From NCBI GenBank assembly GCA_938028665.1, contig CALIMB010000080.1:1-41384 (forward strand): 41,384 nucleotides of DNA, written 5' to 3'. Positions 8,744 to 17,350 of the stretch are shown here, one piece after another. This DNA comes from an uncultured Thermomicrobium sp. GTDB lineage: Bacteria; Chloroflexota; Chloroflexia; Thermomicrobiales; Thermomicrobiaceae. The position numbers were made by a program, and so were the translations under genes. Positions within the stretch are counted from its first letter, which is position 1, and every line of letters begins with the position of its first letter. The notes beneath the pieces were generated by a model that was not told where the DNA came from, searched no databases, and was given only the letters and a program-made list of their open reading frames with translations.

Positions 8744-10477
8744 TCAGTTTGACGTGGACGAGGTCATCACGGAGCGCTGCTCTCCGAGGCGGCGACGTAA
8801 AGCGCGTAGATCGTTGAGTTGAGCTGCAGCAGCCTCGTCATGGGGATCGAGCGCTGCCAGTTGTTCGGCCGCTACAAGCGCCTCGTCTAGTCGACGCTGC
8901 TCGAGAGCATTGCGGATGGCTGCCCATAGCTGGGCACGTGCGCGATCTCCTTGACCCGCACGGAGCAAAGCAGTGGCTGCAGTCAAGTGACGGTCGACAC
9001 TCCCGCTGTCGCACTCGGCTAGCAATTCGGCGATCAGTGCCAGTCGAGGGCGGTCATCAACGAGCTCGGCGAGCGTGGCAGCCTGCTCGAGCAGTTCTCG
9101 CTGCAGTACTCGGTCAGCGATTTGCGCCGCACGATGTGCAGCAGTGAGCAAAGTATCGAGGGCTTGGGTGATTCGACCTGAGCGTGTCTCAGCTGTGATA
9201 ACGAACTCAAGCGCTGCACGGTCGTGCGGATGAATCTGTACCAGCGCACGTAGGGTGCGCAACAGACCAACTCGATCATGGCGTTGGCGACACTGCCGTG
9301 CGGCCACGCGAAGAACTTCCACAGCGGCCTCTGACGAGCCAGCGAGGTCCAACCGAGAGGCGAGGCTGAGGAACTCCGAGAGAGATGGCTTGAGGTCGAC
9401 AAGCACAATTAGGGCACGCTGAGTCAAGGCAGGAGTGCCTACGCGGAGAGCATATTCGCAGAGTGTCAGCGGTCGTACTTCTGTTACCAGCTTTTGAACG
9501 ATGCGAGCGAACTCTTGGCCCGTTTGAATGCCTTCTAGAAGTTCCGCAAGCATCGCTGCAAGTGCTGAAGAAAGCTCGGCTGGTTCCAGCCATTGGACTG
9601 CAAGTGTAGCGGCGAGACCACGTTCAACTGGCGACTTGAGTGTCGAAAGTGAAAGCAGGTCCTTCGCTCGGACTAAGGCTTCACCGAGTAGACTAGCAAA
9701 AAGGAATGAGACAAGGAGCGATCTTGGATACAAGAACACATCGTATTTTGAAAGCGTCTCTTCAAGGAATAGGCGTAGTTCTCGGGAAGGGGGATTCCCT
9801 TCCCGAGCCAGGTCGAGTACCTGATTCAGAATGGTCCAACAGTGTGGCTCTGGGGCACGAATGGCGAGGTGGAGGGCGGTGGTCCATTGCCAGGTTGTTT
9901 CGGGCTTGTTGGGCAGGGGTTGTGCGGTCAGAAGTTGAGCAAGGAGTGCCTCGTCGTGGGTTTCAAGCGCGTGCGCCACACCGCTCCACCAGGCGTCAGG
10001 TTCTGAGGGATGCTCAGTAAGCCAGCGGGTGATGAGAGCATAGGAGGTAGCCAAGTCACCTGTCGTGCGCGACTGTTGGAGTATGACAGGCAGGAAGGCT
10101 CGCCGCAACGGCGCCGGGCCATCAAGGAGCAGATTTCCTAGTTCGCCGAGGGACGGAGTCTGATCTGGAGCGATCAACCAGGCGAGCAACGATGATTCCG
10201 TGGTGCTCATCCACGAGGGATCAGTCGCTCTTCGCCGTTCGATCGTTCGCCAGAGCAAACGTGCGTCCGTGTTTTGTTTCTCAAGAATGCTGAACTCCAC
10301 AAGCGTGACATAGAGTGCTGGAGAATCCCGCAGTGTCGCGACTGCTTCCAACAGTGCTTCGAGGAGAGTTCCGCGTGCACCGTGCAGCCCCAAGCGATGA
10401 ATTTCGGTCAGTACCGGAACGAGGGAGCGATCGAGTTCCCAGTGGCGGAGTATTGCTGCTTGTAAGAGAGTCGTCAT
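8744..10477 (-). CDS. Unrecognised helical-repeat (TPR-like solenoid) protein
   Basis: No known family is recognised with confidence. The 577-residue protein is almost entirely alpha-helical, rich in Leu, Ala, Glu and Arg, with no signal peptide or membrane helix, so it is probably cytoplasmic. The C-terminal third looks like TPR-type helix pairs (for example HLTAATALLRAGQGDRARAQ and LDEALVAAEQLAALDPHDEA). It is probably a protein-interaction scaffold. ATG 10477 (MTTLLQAAILRHW) is preferred to the longer start at 10537. It lies 108 bases after dnaI on the same strand and 101 bases before the cdaA start, between the replication and c-di-AMP genes. Confidence 0.7.
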   Translation of the reverse strand: MTTLLQAAILRHWELDRSLVPVLTEIHRLGLHGARGTLLEALLEAVATLRDSPALYVTLVEFSILEKQNTDARLLWRTIERRRATDPSWMSTTESSLLAWLIAPDQTPSLGELGNLLLDGPAPLRRAFLPVILQQSRTTGDLATSYALITRWLTEHPSEPDAWWSGVAHALETHDEALLAQLLTAQPLPNKPETTWQWTTALHLAIRAPEPHCWTILNQVLDLAREGNPPSRELRLFLEETLSKYDVFLYPRSLLVSFLFASLLGEALVRAKDLLSLSTLKSPVERGLAATLAVQWLEPAELSSALAAMLAELLEGIQTGQEFARIVQKLVTEVRPLTLCEYALRVGTPALTQRALIVLVDLKPSLSEFLSLASRLDLAGSSEAAVEVLRVAARQCRQRHDRVGLLRTLRALVQIHPHDRAALEFVITAETRSGRITQALDTLLTAAHRAAQIADRVLQRELLEQAATLAELVDDRPRLALIAELLAECDSGSVDRHLTAATALLRAGQGDRARAQLWAAIRNALEQRRLDEALVAAEQLAALDPHDEAAAAQLNDLRALRRRLGEQRSVMTSSTSN

Positions 10478-10585
10478 TTGCCTGTCCGCCTCGTTGTCCT
10501 GCTTGACTACGGGTTGTACGTGCGCTCCTTGACGCACCCTTCATTGAGTAAAGAACGGCAGACGTTCCCTTGTGATTGAGTCGCT

Positions 10586-11404
10586 TCATAGCGAGAGTTT
10601 GGAACGCCGCAGGCGGTAGTCCCCCGCGCGGATAAAGACAGCGCGGCAGATTGCGCGGTCGCACAAACGCGAACGGATTCGTTCATCCAAATCATCAAGA
10701 TCACGATTGGTGGTGATGACAGTCGGCTTCCGCTGGTTGTAGCGGTAATTCATGATCTGAAAAAGTTTTTCTGCGGCCCAGGGCGTCGTGTGCTCTGTGC
10801 CCAGGTCGTCGAGCACGAGTAATCCTGCGTTGCGCACTTGTTCAAAGCGATTATCGTAACTCTCGGTGCGGTCAGGGGCGAACGTGGCGCGGAGATAGTC
10901 GAGCAGGTCGGGTACGACCGTGAACAACGGGAAGAGGCGCTGGTGACGCAACACATAGTTAGCGATTGCGGCTGCAAGGTGCGTCTTCCCGCATCCATAG
11001 CCTCCCATGAGGAGAAGCCATCCGTCTGGATTGCGGGCATAGTCGAGAGCGAGGCGATAGGCGTCACCAACTCCAGGGACGGTTGGGTCGAAGGTCTCGA
11101 ATGTCCAATCCTCGAGTTGCTCGAGGCCGCTCAGCTCCAGATATTGCCGCAAGAGCTTTGCCTCACGCTCCCGAATCTTGCATTCACACGGAATTATCCG
11201 GCCGAAGTTCGGATGCCCCACTGGCACGTCGAGGCGGAGATAGCCTGCACCCTTGCAAATCGGGCAGACGGCTCCTGCGCCCTGACCGAGCGCGGACCAA
11301 TGAGGTGTGTCATTCGGGGTTGCTGAAGAGCGGGGCATACTTTCCCCGGAGATACTTGTCTGGATCGAGTCGGCGAGCGCGTTGATCTCGCGGATGGGCT
11401 TCAT
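10586..11404 (-). CDS. dnaI: DnaI/DnaC-like replicative helicase loader (AAA+ ATPase)
   Basis: These ATPases load the DnaB hexamer onto DNA. The 272-residue protein has an N-terminal zinc-binding module (C47, C50, C73, C75 in CPIC...CEC), Walker A GGYGCGKT around 134-141, Walker B LLVLDDLGTE near 195-204, and a sensor-type TTNRDLDDLDERIRSRL. ATG 11404 has AAGGA seven bases upstream but overlaps the dnaD-like gene by 95 bases; ATG 11338 (MPRSSATPND) is the alternative, with a poorer ribosome binding site. The neighbouring DnaD-like and DnaB genes strongly support the role. Confidence 0.88.
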   Translation of the reverse strand: MKPIREINALADSIQTSISGESMPRSSATPNDTPHWSALGQGAGAVCPICKGAGYLRLDVPVGHPNFGRIIPCECKIREREAKLLRQYLELSGLEQLEDWTFETFDPTVPGVGDAYRLALDYARNPDGWLLLMGGYGCGKTHLAAAIANYVLRHQRLFPLFTVVPDLLDYLRATFAPDRTESYDNRFEQVRNAGLLVLDDLGTEHTTPWAAEKLFQIMNYRYNQRKPTVITTNRDLDDLDERIRSRLCDRAICRAVFIRAGDYRLRRSKLSL

Positions 11405-12017
11405 GGTCCCGTCCTTCGGTCGCCCAACGCTCCAGGATCCGTTGGATGTAGCGCCAATTCCGGCGTCCGTAGTGTACCGCTTCGACGATCGCTGCCTCAA
11501 CCCACCCTACAGGAAACCGCTCTACTGCCTCGGCCAGCTGTTCGGTAATAAGGGGTGTCAAAGGGCCGATATTCTGCTCGTACAAAGCGAAGATGTTAGG
11601 GCGTTCGACAGTCACCTGCTGAAGCTGGCGTTGTGAGGCGGGAAAGAGTCCCCCCGGATCACGCTGAGCTAGCGTAAGTGTGTCTGGGGTGGCAAGAGCA
11701 AGCCACTCAGTCATCGAGCCCGCTGGTGTCGAACTGCGGAGGCGCAAGAGAAAGCCCCGCGCCACCGCAACATTGATGGCATGCGTAATCTCTTGCTCCG
11801 GTTCTCGGTCGGTCCCTCGGGGACGGAGGCCATGCCGGAGTGCGGAATCGGCATACAAAGCGGCAACCGGAACGGCTGGCGCGCCCTGCCGGCTGGCGAG
11901 CCGAGCAACAGTCAGCACAACTTTCACCATGGGAAGATCCTGTGCCTGACTCACTAGCTTTTCAGCGAGATCGCTCGGAAGGCAGTACAGCAGGGCAGGT
12001 GCGCGTTGACTCTCCAT
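11310..12017 (-). CDS. dnaD: DnaD-domain primosome protein
   Basis: DnaD-like proteins help remodel DNA for helicase loading. The 235-residue protein has an N-terminal winged-helix-like part and a C-terminal DnaD domain recognisable from NIFALYEQNIGPLTPLITEQ, the alternating helices that follow, and the RRNWRYIQRILERW motif. The basic tail DKYLRGKYAPLFSNPE is typical of the family. It starts 13 bases after dnaB and overlaps dnaI at its 3' end. The family is well known in Firmicutes; assignment as orthologous to dnaD of Bacillus is by domain and context. Confidence 0.85.
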   Translation of the reverse strand: MESQRAPALLYCLPSDLAEKLVSQAQDLPMVKVVLTVARLASRQGAPAVPVAALYADSALRHGLRPRGTDREPEQEITHAINVAVARGFLLRLRSSTPAGSMTEWLALATPDTLTLAQRDPGGLFPASQRQLQQVTVERPNIFALYEQNIGPLTPLITEQLAEAVERFPVGWVEAAIVEAVHYGRRNWRYIQRILERWATEGRDHEAHPRDQRARRLDPDKYLRGKYAPLFSNPE

Positions 12018-12030
12018 GCTGCTCCCTCAT

Positions 12031-13383
12031 TCAGGCACCTGGTTCGCGGTAGAGTTCGAGGTCAGCAAACCGAGCGGTGCGTTCAAGAAAGCGCAGATGA
12101 ACCGTGTCGGTGGGCCCGTTACGGTGCTTGGCCACAATGATTTCGGCAATACCGCGACGATCGGTATCGGGATTGTAGATCTCGTCGCGGTAGATGAAGA
12201 TCACGACGTCTGCGTCTTGCTCGAGGCTCCCGCTTTCGCGAAGGTCACTGAGGAGCGGTCTGTGGTCAGTGCGTGTCTCCACCGCTCGAGACAGCTGAGA
12301 GAGTGCTAGAACGGGGACATTGAGCTCCCGAGCCAGGGCCTTGAGGCTACGAGAGATTTCAGAGATCTCCTGCACGCGATTCTCGGCGCGACGTGCATGC
12401 ATGAGCTGTAAATAGTCTACGATAACTAAATCGAGGCCATGCTCTGCCATCAGGCGCCGTGCCTTGCTGCGCAGTTCCATGACACTGATGCCTGGGGTGT
12501 CGTCGATGAAGATCTTCGCCTCGGCCAACCGACCGAAGGCGCGCGAGATGGCGTCCCACTCGTGTTCGTCGATATATCCAAGGCGCAACCGGTGGGTGTC
12601 CACACCGGTTTCCATCGCAAGGAGCCGCTGCACCAGCTGCTCGGCGGACATCTCCAGGCTAAAGATAGCCACAACCTTACCAGCTTTGACGGCAGCATGG
12701 TGAGCAATGCTTAACTGGAAGGAGGTTTTACCGACCGAGGGACGAGCAGCCAGAATGATCAGATCGGAGCGTTGCAGTCCTCCTGTGAGCTTGTCAAGAT
12801 CGACAAATCCAGTGGGAACGCCAATCACCTCACCGCGGTGTTGCTGGATGTAATCGAGTTTTTCGAAGAACTGCTCGAGAACTTGACCGACGGAAACGAA
12901 ATCGCGGCTCGCCCGGCGCTGTGAGACGTTGAAGATGAGGCGTTCGGCACGTTCAATTGCCTCGTCAGCCTCAATACCTTCGTCGAACCCGAGCCGGACA
13001 ATCTCCGTACCGGCGCTGATGAGGCGACGGAGTGTCGCAGTCCGCTCAACGATACGGGCGTAGTACTCAACATGCACGGCGCTCGGTACTACGCTGAGAA
13101 GCTCTGTGAGGTATGCAACTCCACCTACGTCGTCCAGTCGCCCGGTGCGTTCAAGTTCGTCAACAACGGTGACAAAGTCGGCTGGTATGCGCCGATTATA
13201 AAGATCGAGGATCGCCTGATAAAGAACACTGTGACTACCCCGGTAGAAGTCGTCTGCTCGGAGGAAGGATGCGACGCGGATAATCGCGTCGCGGTCGATA
13301 AGGAGGCTTCCGAGCACGGCTTGCTCGGCCTCGATATTGTGTGGCGGCAACCGTTCGACTACCTCAGCAGCCGTACTCGTCAT
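12031..13383 (-). CDS. dnaB: Replicative DNA helicase DnaB
   Basis: This is the hexameric 5'-3' helicase at the replication fork. The 450-residue protein has the N-terminal DnaB domain ([20 protein letters not shown]), a linker, and a RecA-like C-terminal domain with Walker [10 protein letters not shown] at 213-221, Walker [11 protein letters not shown] and the arginine-finger region ending in [18 protein letters not shown]. It lies 12 bases after rplI and 13 bases before dnaD. No intein interrupts it, though inteins are common in this gene. Confidence 0.97.
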   Translation of the reverse strand: MTSTAAEVVERLPPHNIEAEQAVLGSLLIDRDAIIRVASFLRADDFYRGSHSVLYQAILDLYNRRIPADFVTVVDELERTGRLDDVGGVAYLTELLSVVPSAVHVEYYARIVERTATLRRLISAGTEIVRLGFDEGIEADEAIERAERLIFNVSQRRASRDFVSVGQVLEQFFEKLDYIQQHRGEVIGVPTGFVDLDKLTGGLQRSDLIILAARPSVGKTSFQLSIAHHAAVKAGKVVAIFSLEMSAEQLVQRLLAMETGVDTHRLRLGYIDEHEWDAISRAFGRLAEAKIFIDDTPGISVMELRSKARRLMAEHGLDLVIVDYLQLMHARRAENRVQEISEISRSLKALARELNVPVLALSQLSRAVETRTDHRPLLSDLRESGSLEQDADVVIFIYRDEIYNPDTDRRGIAEIIVAKHRNGPTDTVHLRFLERTARFADLELYREPGA

Positions 13384-13395
13384 CGCCCGCTCCGA

Positions 13396-13863
13396 TCAGG
13401 CGTTGGTCTCCTCAGACTCCTCCGGGACGACCTCGACGATCACCGTTGGGCGTAGTTGACCAACAAGGTGAACCGGCACACGGTGCTCGCCGAGGGAACG
13501 AATCGGCTCTTCGAGTTGCACGCTGCGACGATCGATTTCTTGGCCCACAAGCTGGCTCAGTCGCTCGGCGATATCACGTCCGGTGATCGACCCATACAGG
13601 CGTCCACTCTCACCGACACGCGCCGGAATGACGACACGGAGCCCCTCGAGCCGCTGAGCGAGGTCCCGAAGTGCTTGTTCGGCCCGCTCTATCTTGCGCC
13701 GTTGCGCAGCAAGCCGTGCTTCGGCGATAGCCAGCCGCTCGGGCGTCGCTGGCTCTGCGAGCCGCTGAGGGATCAGATAGTTCCGGGCGAACCCCTCCGA
13801 GACGACTTGAATGGTCCCTGCTTTCCCAACATTGGGAACATCGCGGAGTAAGATGACCTTCAT
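13396..13863 (-). CDS. rplI: 50S ribosomal protein L9
   Basis: L9 binds 23S rRNA near the L1 stalk. The 155-residue protein starts MKVILLRDVPNVGKAGTI and continues VVSEGFARNYLIPQRLA, the family signature, then a long connecting helix and a C-terminal domain with GRLYGSITGRDIAE. ATG 13863 has GAGGAG seven bases upstream, while the longer in-frame start at 13890 would add a non-conserved tail. It is first in the rplI-dnaB-dnaD-dnaI operon. The usual rpsF-ssb-rpsR partners are absent. Confidence 0.95.
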   Translation of the reverse strand: MKVILLRDVPNVGKAGTIQVVSEGFARNYLIPQRLAEPATPERLAIAEARLAAQRRKIERAEQALRDLAQRLEGLRVVIPARVGESGRLYGSITGRDIAERLSQLVGQEIDRRSVQLEEPIRSLGEHRVPVHLVGQLRPTVIVEVVPEESEETNA

Positions 13864-13912
13864 CACTTCGCTCCTCTGTGACGATCCCAAACACGCGAGT
13901 GTCCGTACACCC

Positions 13913-13921
13913 AGTGTATCA
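13913..13921 (-). promoter_or_regulatory. Extended -10 promoter for rplI-dnaB operon
   Basis: On the minus strand TGATACACT fits TGn-TAnnnT and is the same nonamer seen upstream of rplJ. Transcription would start near 13906. A TTGACG sequence lies too close upstream to act as a -35 for this -10. Confidence 0.5.
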
Positions 13922-13924
13922 CGA

Positions 13925-14738
13925 CGTCAACTATACCGAGTGGAGCGCGATGATCGCAATTTTGACGCGCAGGCACAGGTGTTGCCTCACCAGGGAGCGA
14001 GCATCTCCTGACTGCAATGAGAGGCACGCTGCAATTATTGGGCGAGCGTGACTGTCAGTCCAGGAAACGGGTATTCTGGAACCGAGCAACCACGCTGAAC
14101 AGTTCGTCCCAATCGCCTCGTGGGACAGCTCCATCTTCAGCGCGGTAAGAGCAGGCAGCGCGTCTACTCGTGCCGCATAGACGTGACGAGGATTGGTTGA
14201 TTCACCTGTCTAGACTCCACTTGCATGCGTGACGCCTGCAAAGTGCGACAGGGAGGCATGGTCCAGGGTGAGAAGCGACACGTAAGCGGACCGGCTGACA
14301 CTAGCTTGTAATTCGATGAACTGACAGATCGAGGAGGGATTGGTACGTTCGGTTACTAGGGAGTGACTGGGGAGAACAAAGGTCGGTGCAACGACGTTGG
14401 GAGGAGAGATACGTCGGCAAGCTGAGGATACCCAACGGCGGAGTACTGTGTGTGCGATCCATCGTGAGCACCTGGAATTGACGCGGTACACGAACGGTTT
14501 GAGCAGGCCCCGAATTGTTTGGTCATATGGTTCGGGAGGATACGAGATCGCACGGCATTGCTGTCTTGGACGTTGGAGCATCTTCATGCATTCGGGAATC
14601 TCCTGGACCACGATGGCGCGTTGGTCTGTGCCACGTTCAAAGATTGTGTTGGAATGCCGCGCACGCGATGACAACAAGACGTGCTACGCGACGAGGCTGC
14701 CTGATGGGACAGCGGAACAAAGACGAGGAACGGCGCTC
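13925..14738. other. Non-coding region between rplI and rlmB
   Basis: This stretch of about 810 bases lies upstream of the rplI promoter and downstream of rlmB, both on the minus strand. Open frames of up to about 155 codons exist on both strands, but none shows a recognisable domain, good ribosome binding site or coding-like composition. No insertion sequence ends, tRNA or strong terminator was found. It could hold a decayed gene or an unrecognised RNA. Confidence 0.5.
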
Positions 14739-14739
14739 T

Positions 14740-15513
14740 TTATTCTCTCTCTCTTGCTCCGTCGGACAACAACCGTCGCACGACCTCGTACAGAGCGATT
14801 GAGCCTGCAACTGCTACATTGAGTGACGAGACACGTCCGAACTGGGGAATGACAACTTGGACATCTGCCCGGCGGACGAGAATTGGTGAAAGTCCCCGGC
14901 CCTCCGAACCGACCAAGAGTACTAGTGGCGTTGGAAGGGGTGCGGCAAAGAGTGAGTGCGCGGCTGCTCCTGGTTCAAGAGCGATAATCCAGTAGCCGCG
15001 TTCGCGGAGTTCATCGACAGTGCGTGCCAAGTTCGTGACCAAGGCGATCTGAAGGTGTTCGACGGCTCCTGCGGATGCGTTCACAACTGCAGGCGTGATA
15101 CCCGCAGCGCGTCGCTCCGGCAGGACCACGCCTTGCACGCCAACAGCCTCTGCAGTGCGCAGCAGTGTTGCGACATTCTGCGGGTCCTCAACGTGGTCCA
15201 GCACAAGCAGGATACTCTCTGGCGATGGGTCAGCCAGGACACTGAGGTCGACATAGGGGTAAGGGCTTGTCTCCAGAACGATACCCTGGTGATTGACTGA
15301 ACCGACCATGCGATCTAATTCATCACGCGGGACGATGCTGACCGGAAGTCTGCTTTTGCGTGCTGCTTCAATGAGCGCGAGCACACGCGCATGCTCTTCA
15401 ATACCTGCGGCGACGTAGAGGCGTCGATGACGGCGCCGACCGCGCAGCGCTTCGCTAACCGCATTGCGTCCGTAAAGAAACTCGCTGACTCGACCACGCT
15501 GCAGCGGCCTCAT
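14740..15513 (-). CDS. rlmB: 23S rRNA 2'-O-methyltransferase (RlmB/SpoU family)
   Basis: This SPOUT-class methyltransferase is expected to methylate the 2'-OH of a guanosine in 23S rRNA using SAM. The 257-residue protein has the N-terminal substrate-binding domain (FLYGRNAVSEALRGRR) and the three SpoU motifs: LDHVEDPQNVATLLRTAEA, LLVGSEGRGLSP and VIPQFGRVSSLNVAVAGSIA. The ATG at 15513 overlaps the cysS stop as ATGA, indicating translational coupling; a GTG two codons upstream is the alternative. The cysS-rlmB pairing is conserved in many bacteria. The exact target nucleotide is inferred from the family. Confidence 0.92.
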   Translation of the reverse strand: MRPLQRGRVSEFLYGRNAVSEALRGRRRHRRLYVAAGIEEHARVLALIEAARKSRLPVSIVPRDELDRMVGSVNHQGIVLETSPYPYVDLSVLADPSPESILLVLDHVEDPQNVATLLRTAEAVGVQGVVLPERRAAGITPAVVNASAGAVEHLQIALVTNLARTVDELRERGYWIIALEPGAAAHSLFAAPLPTPLVLLVGSEGRGLSPILVRRADVQVVIPQFGRVSSLNVAVAGSIALYEVVRRLLSDGARERE

Positions 15514-16907
15514 GTCCACCGCCAGGTGGTACCGGACGGGGTATCCTCGACAATCACACCGAGATCACCCAACCGTCCGCGGATAAAGTCAGCTAACTCC
15601 CAGTTCCGATCGGCACGAAGACGTGCACGAACTTCGAGGAGGAGTTCAATGAATGGTTCAGCGGCACGTTGCTCCGTTTCTTCATCATCGAAGCGAAAGC
15701 CGAGAACTGATGTGAGTTCAAGCAGGGTGGCCTGTGCGTACTGAATAACCGTGGCTGGCTCCCCCGCTGCTCGCGCGCGATTAATGGCCCGAGCGAGCTC
15801 GAAGAGACGCGCTAAGGCGACTGGGGTATTGAAATCGTCATCCATCGCTTCACGGAAGCCAAGGCGGGTGCTATCGGCCAAGGCTGCCAGGTCGTGTTCC
15901 GGTCGGCGGGGAATCGTATCGGTTGCTGCGCCGCGTACCGCCTGGCGGAGACGATCAAAACCGCGTGATGCAGCCGCAAATGCTTCCTCGGTGAAGGTGA
16001 GTGGACTTCGGTAGTGCGAACTGAGGACGAGGAGTCGGAAGGGTCCTGCTCCGTTACGCTCCAGAAGCTCACGGATAGTGATCAGATTCCCAACCGATTT
16101 GCTCATTTTCTCGCCGCCGAGCTGCAGGAGACCGTTGTGCAACCAGTAACGGACAAACGGCTGTTTGCCAGTGAAAGCCTCGGACTGTGCAATCTCGTTC
16201 TCGTGGTGAGGGAAGATGAGGTCAGCTCCGCCGCCATGGATATCGATTTGCGCTCCCAAGTGCCGATAAATCATGGCACTGCACTCGATGTGCCAACCGG
16301 GACGACCAGGTCCCCAAGGACTGTCCCATGCTGGCTCGCCTGGTTTAGCAGCTTTCCAGAGGGCGAAGTCCATGGGGTGCTCCTTGCGGGGATCGATCTC
16401 GACACGGGCACCGGCGAGCATTTCATCGAGCGTCCGATGCGAGAGCTTCCCGTATTCTGGGAAGGATAAGACGCGGAAGTACACGTCACCCTCGATGACG
16501 TAGGCATGGCCTTTGGCGATCAATCCTTGAACCATCTCGATAATTGTCGGAATTTCCTGCGTGGCGCGAGGGTACAGGGTGGCGGGTTTAATGTTGAGAG
16601 CAGCCGTTTCGTCGAGCCAAGCATCGATCAACTGTTCTGCGAGTTCGTTGGGCGGGATTCCAAGCGTGGCGGCACGCTGAATAATTTTGTCGTCTACATC
16701 GGTGAAATTCATAGCGAAGGTGACTCGATATCCAAGGTATTCGAGGTAGCGGCGGATCATATCGAAAACGATCGCTGACATTGCATGACCGATGTGAGCG
16801 TCTGAATAAACGGTAGGGCCGCAGACATACATTCGAACGTGGCCCGGTTCGAGTGTTTCGAAGGGCTCTTTTTCCCGAGTGAGCGTATTGGTGATACGCA
16901 ATCCCAT
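15510..16907 (-). CDS. cysS: Cysteinyl-tRNA synthetase
   Basis: This class I synthetase charges tRNA-Cys. The 465-residue protein has the HIGH motif at 38-41, the zinc-ligand Cys29 in YVCGPTVY, the family signature NFTDVDDKI, the second zinc site around WHIECSAM and HGGGADLIFPHHENE, and KMSKS at 267-271. The ATG at 16907 has GAGAGAGG upstream. A terminator separates it from the fmdB-like gene, so it has its own promoter within 16908-16979; no convincing T-box leader fits in that short space. Confidence 0.97.
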   Translation of the reverse strand: MGLRITNTLTREKEPFETLEPGHVRMYVCGPTVYSDAHIGHAMSAIVFDMIRRYLEYLGYRVTFAMNFTDVDDKIIQRAATLGIPPNELAEQLIDAWLDETAALNIKPATLYPRATQEIPTIIEMVQGLIAKGHAYVIEGDVYFRVLSFPEYGKLSHRTLDEMLAGARVEIDPRKEHPMDFALWKAAKPGEPAWDSPWGPGRPGWHIECSAMIYRHLGAQIDIHGGGADLIFPHHENEIAQSEAFTGKQPFVRYWLHNGLLQLGGEKMSKSVGNLITIRELLERNGAGPFRLLVLSSHYRSPLTFTEEAFAAASRGFDRLRQAVRGAATDTIPRRPEHDLAALADSTRLGFREAMDDDFNTPVALARLFELARAINRARAAGEPATVIQYAQATLLELTSVLGFRFDDEETEQRAAEPFIELLLEVRARLRADRNWELADFIRGRLGDLGVIVEDTPSGTTWRWT

Positions 16908-16979
16908 TGACGGTATCCTCTCTCGCGTCGGCCCGCTTCGCTTCGCTCACTCGAGGATACCCGAAGAAGCCATCGGGAG

Positions 16980-17011
16980 AAAAAACGCGGGCGACTGGCT
17001 CATCGCCCGCG
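16980..17011 (-). terminator. Intrinsic terminator after the fmdB-like gene
   Basis: On the minus strand a perfect 9-bp stem, CGCGGGCGA with TCGCCCGCG, has an 8-base loop and six T residues. It ends the polA-fmdB-like transcript just before cysS. Confidence 0.92.
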
Positions 17012-17028
17012 CCTTGTGCTACTCTCGC

Positions 17029-17274
17029 TCAGTCGTTCTTCGATGCCGTCGAGACAGTTTCAGGCTTGGTCTCGCTCTTCCCGTTCGAGGAGTTGTTACG
17101 CTTGTAATCGGTGACATAAAAACCGGAACCCTTGAAGATGATCCCCGCTGGATAGAGTAATCGCCGAACTGAATTCCCACACTCTGGACACGTCGTAACT
17201 GGCTCATCGGAGAAGCGTTGCTTCACCTCGAATCGGTGGCCACAGCTTGTGCACTCGTACTCGTAGATCGGCAT
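17029..17274 (-). CDS. FmdB-family zinc-ribbon protein
   Basis: This small 81-residue protein starts MPIYEYECTSCGHRFEVKQ and has two CxxC pairs (C8/C11 and C29/C32), the FmdB regulatory-type zinc ribbon. The tail is hydrophilic and low-complexity. The family is widespread but its function is mostly unknown; the name derives from a putative regulator of formamidase. It lies 76 bases downstream of polA with no terminator between, and is probably co-transcribed. Confidence 0.85.
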   Translation of the reverse strand: MPIYEYECTSCGHRFEVKQRFSDEPVTTCPECGNSVRRLLYPAGIIFKGSGFYVTDYKRNNSSNGKSETKPETVSTASKND

Positions 17275-17350
17275 CGACCACCCCTCCTGTGCGACTCATC
17301 GTCAATTTTCCGGGCGGAATTGTAGTCGATCGTCTGGGGTTGAGCAAGAT

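Noticed and set aside
14210-14822. Overlapping open frames on both strands resembling a broken mobile element
   Set aside because: No transposase motif, terminal inverted repeat or target duplication was found.
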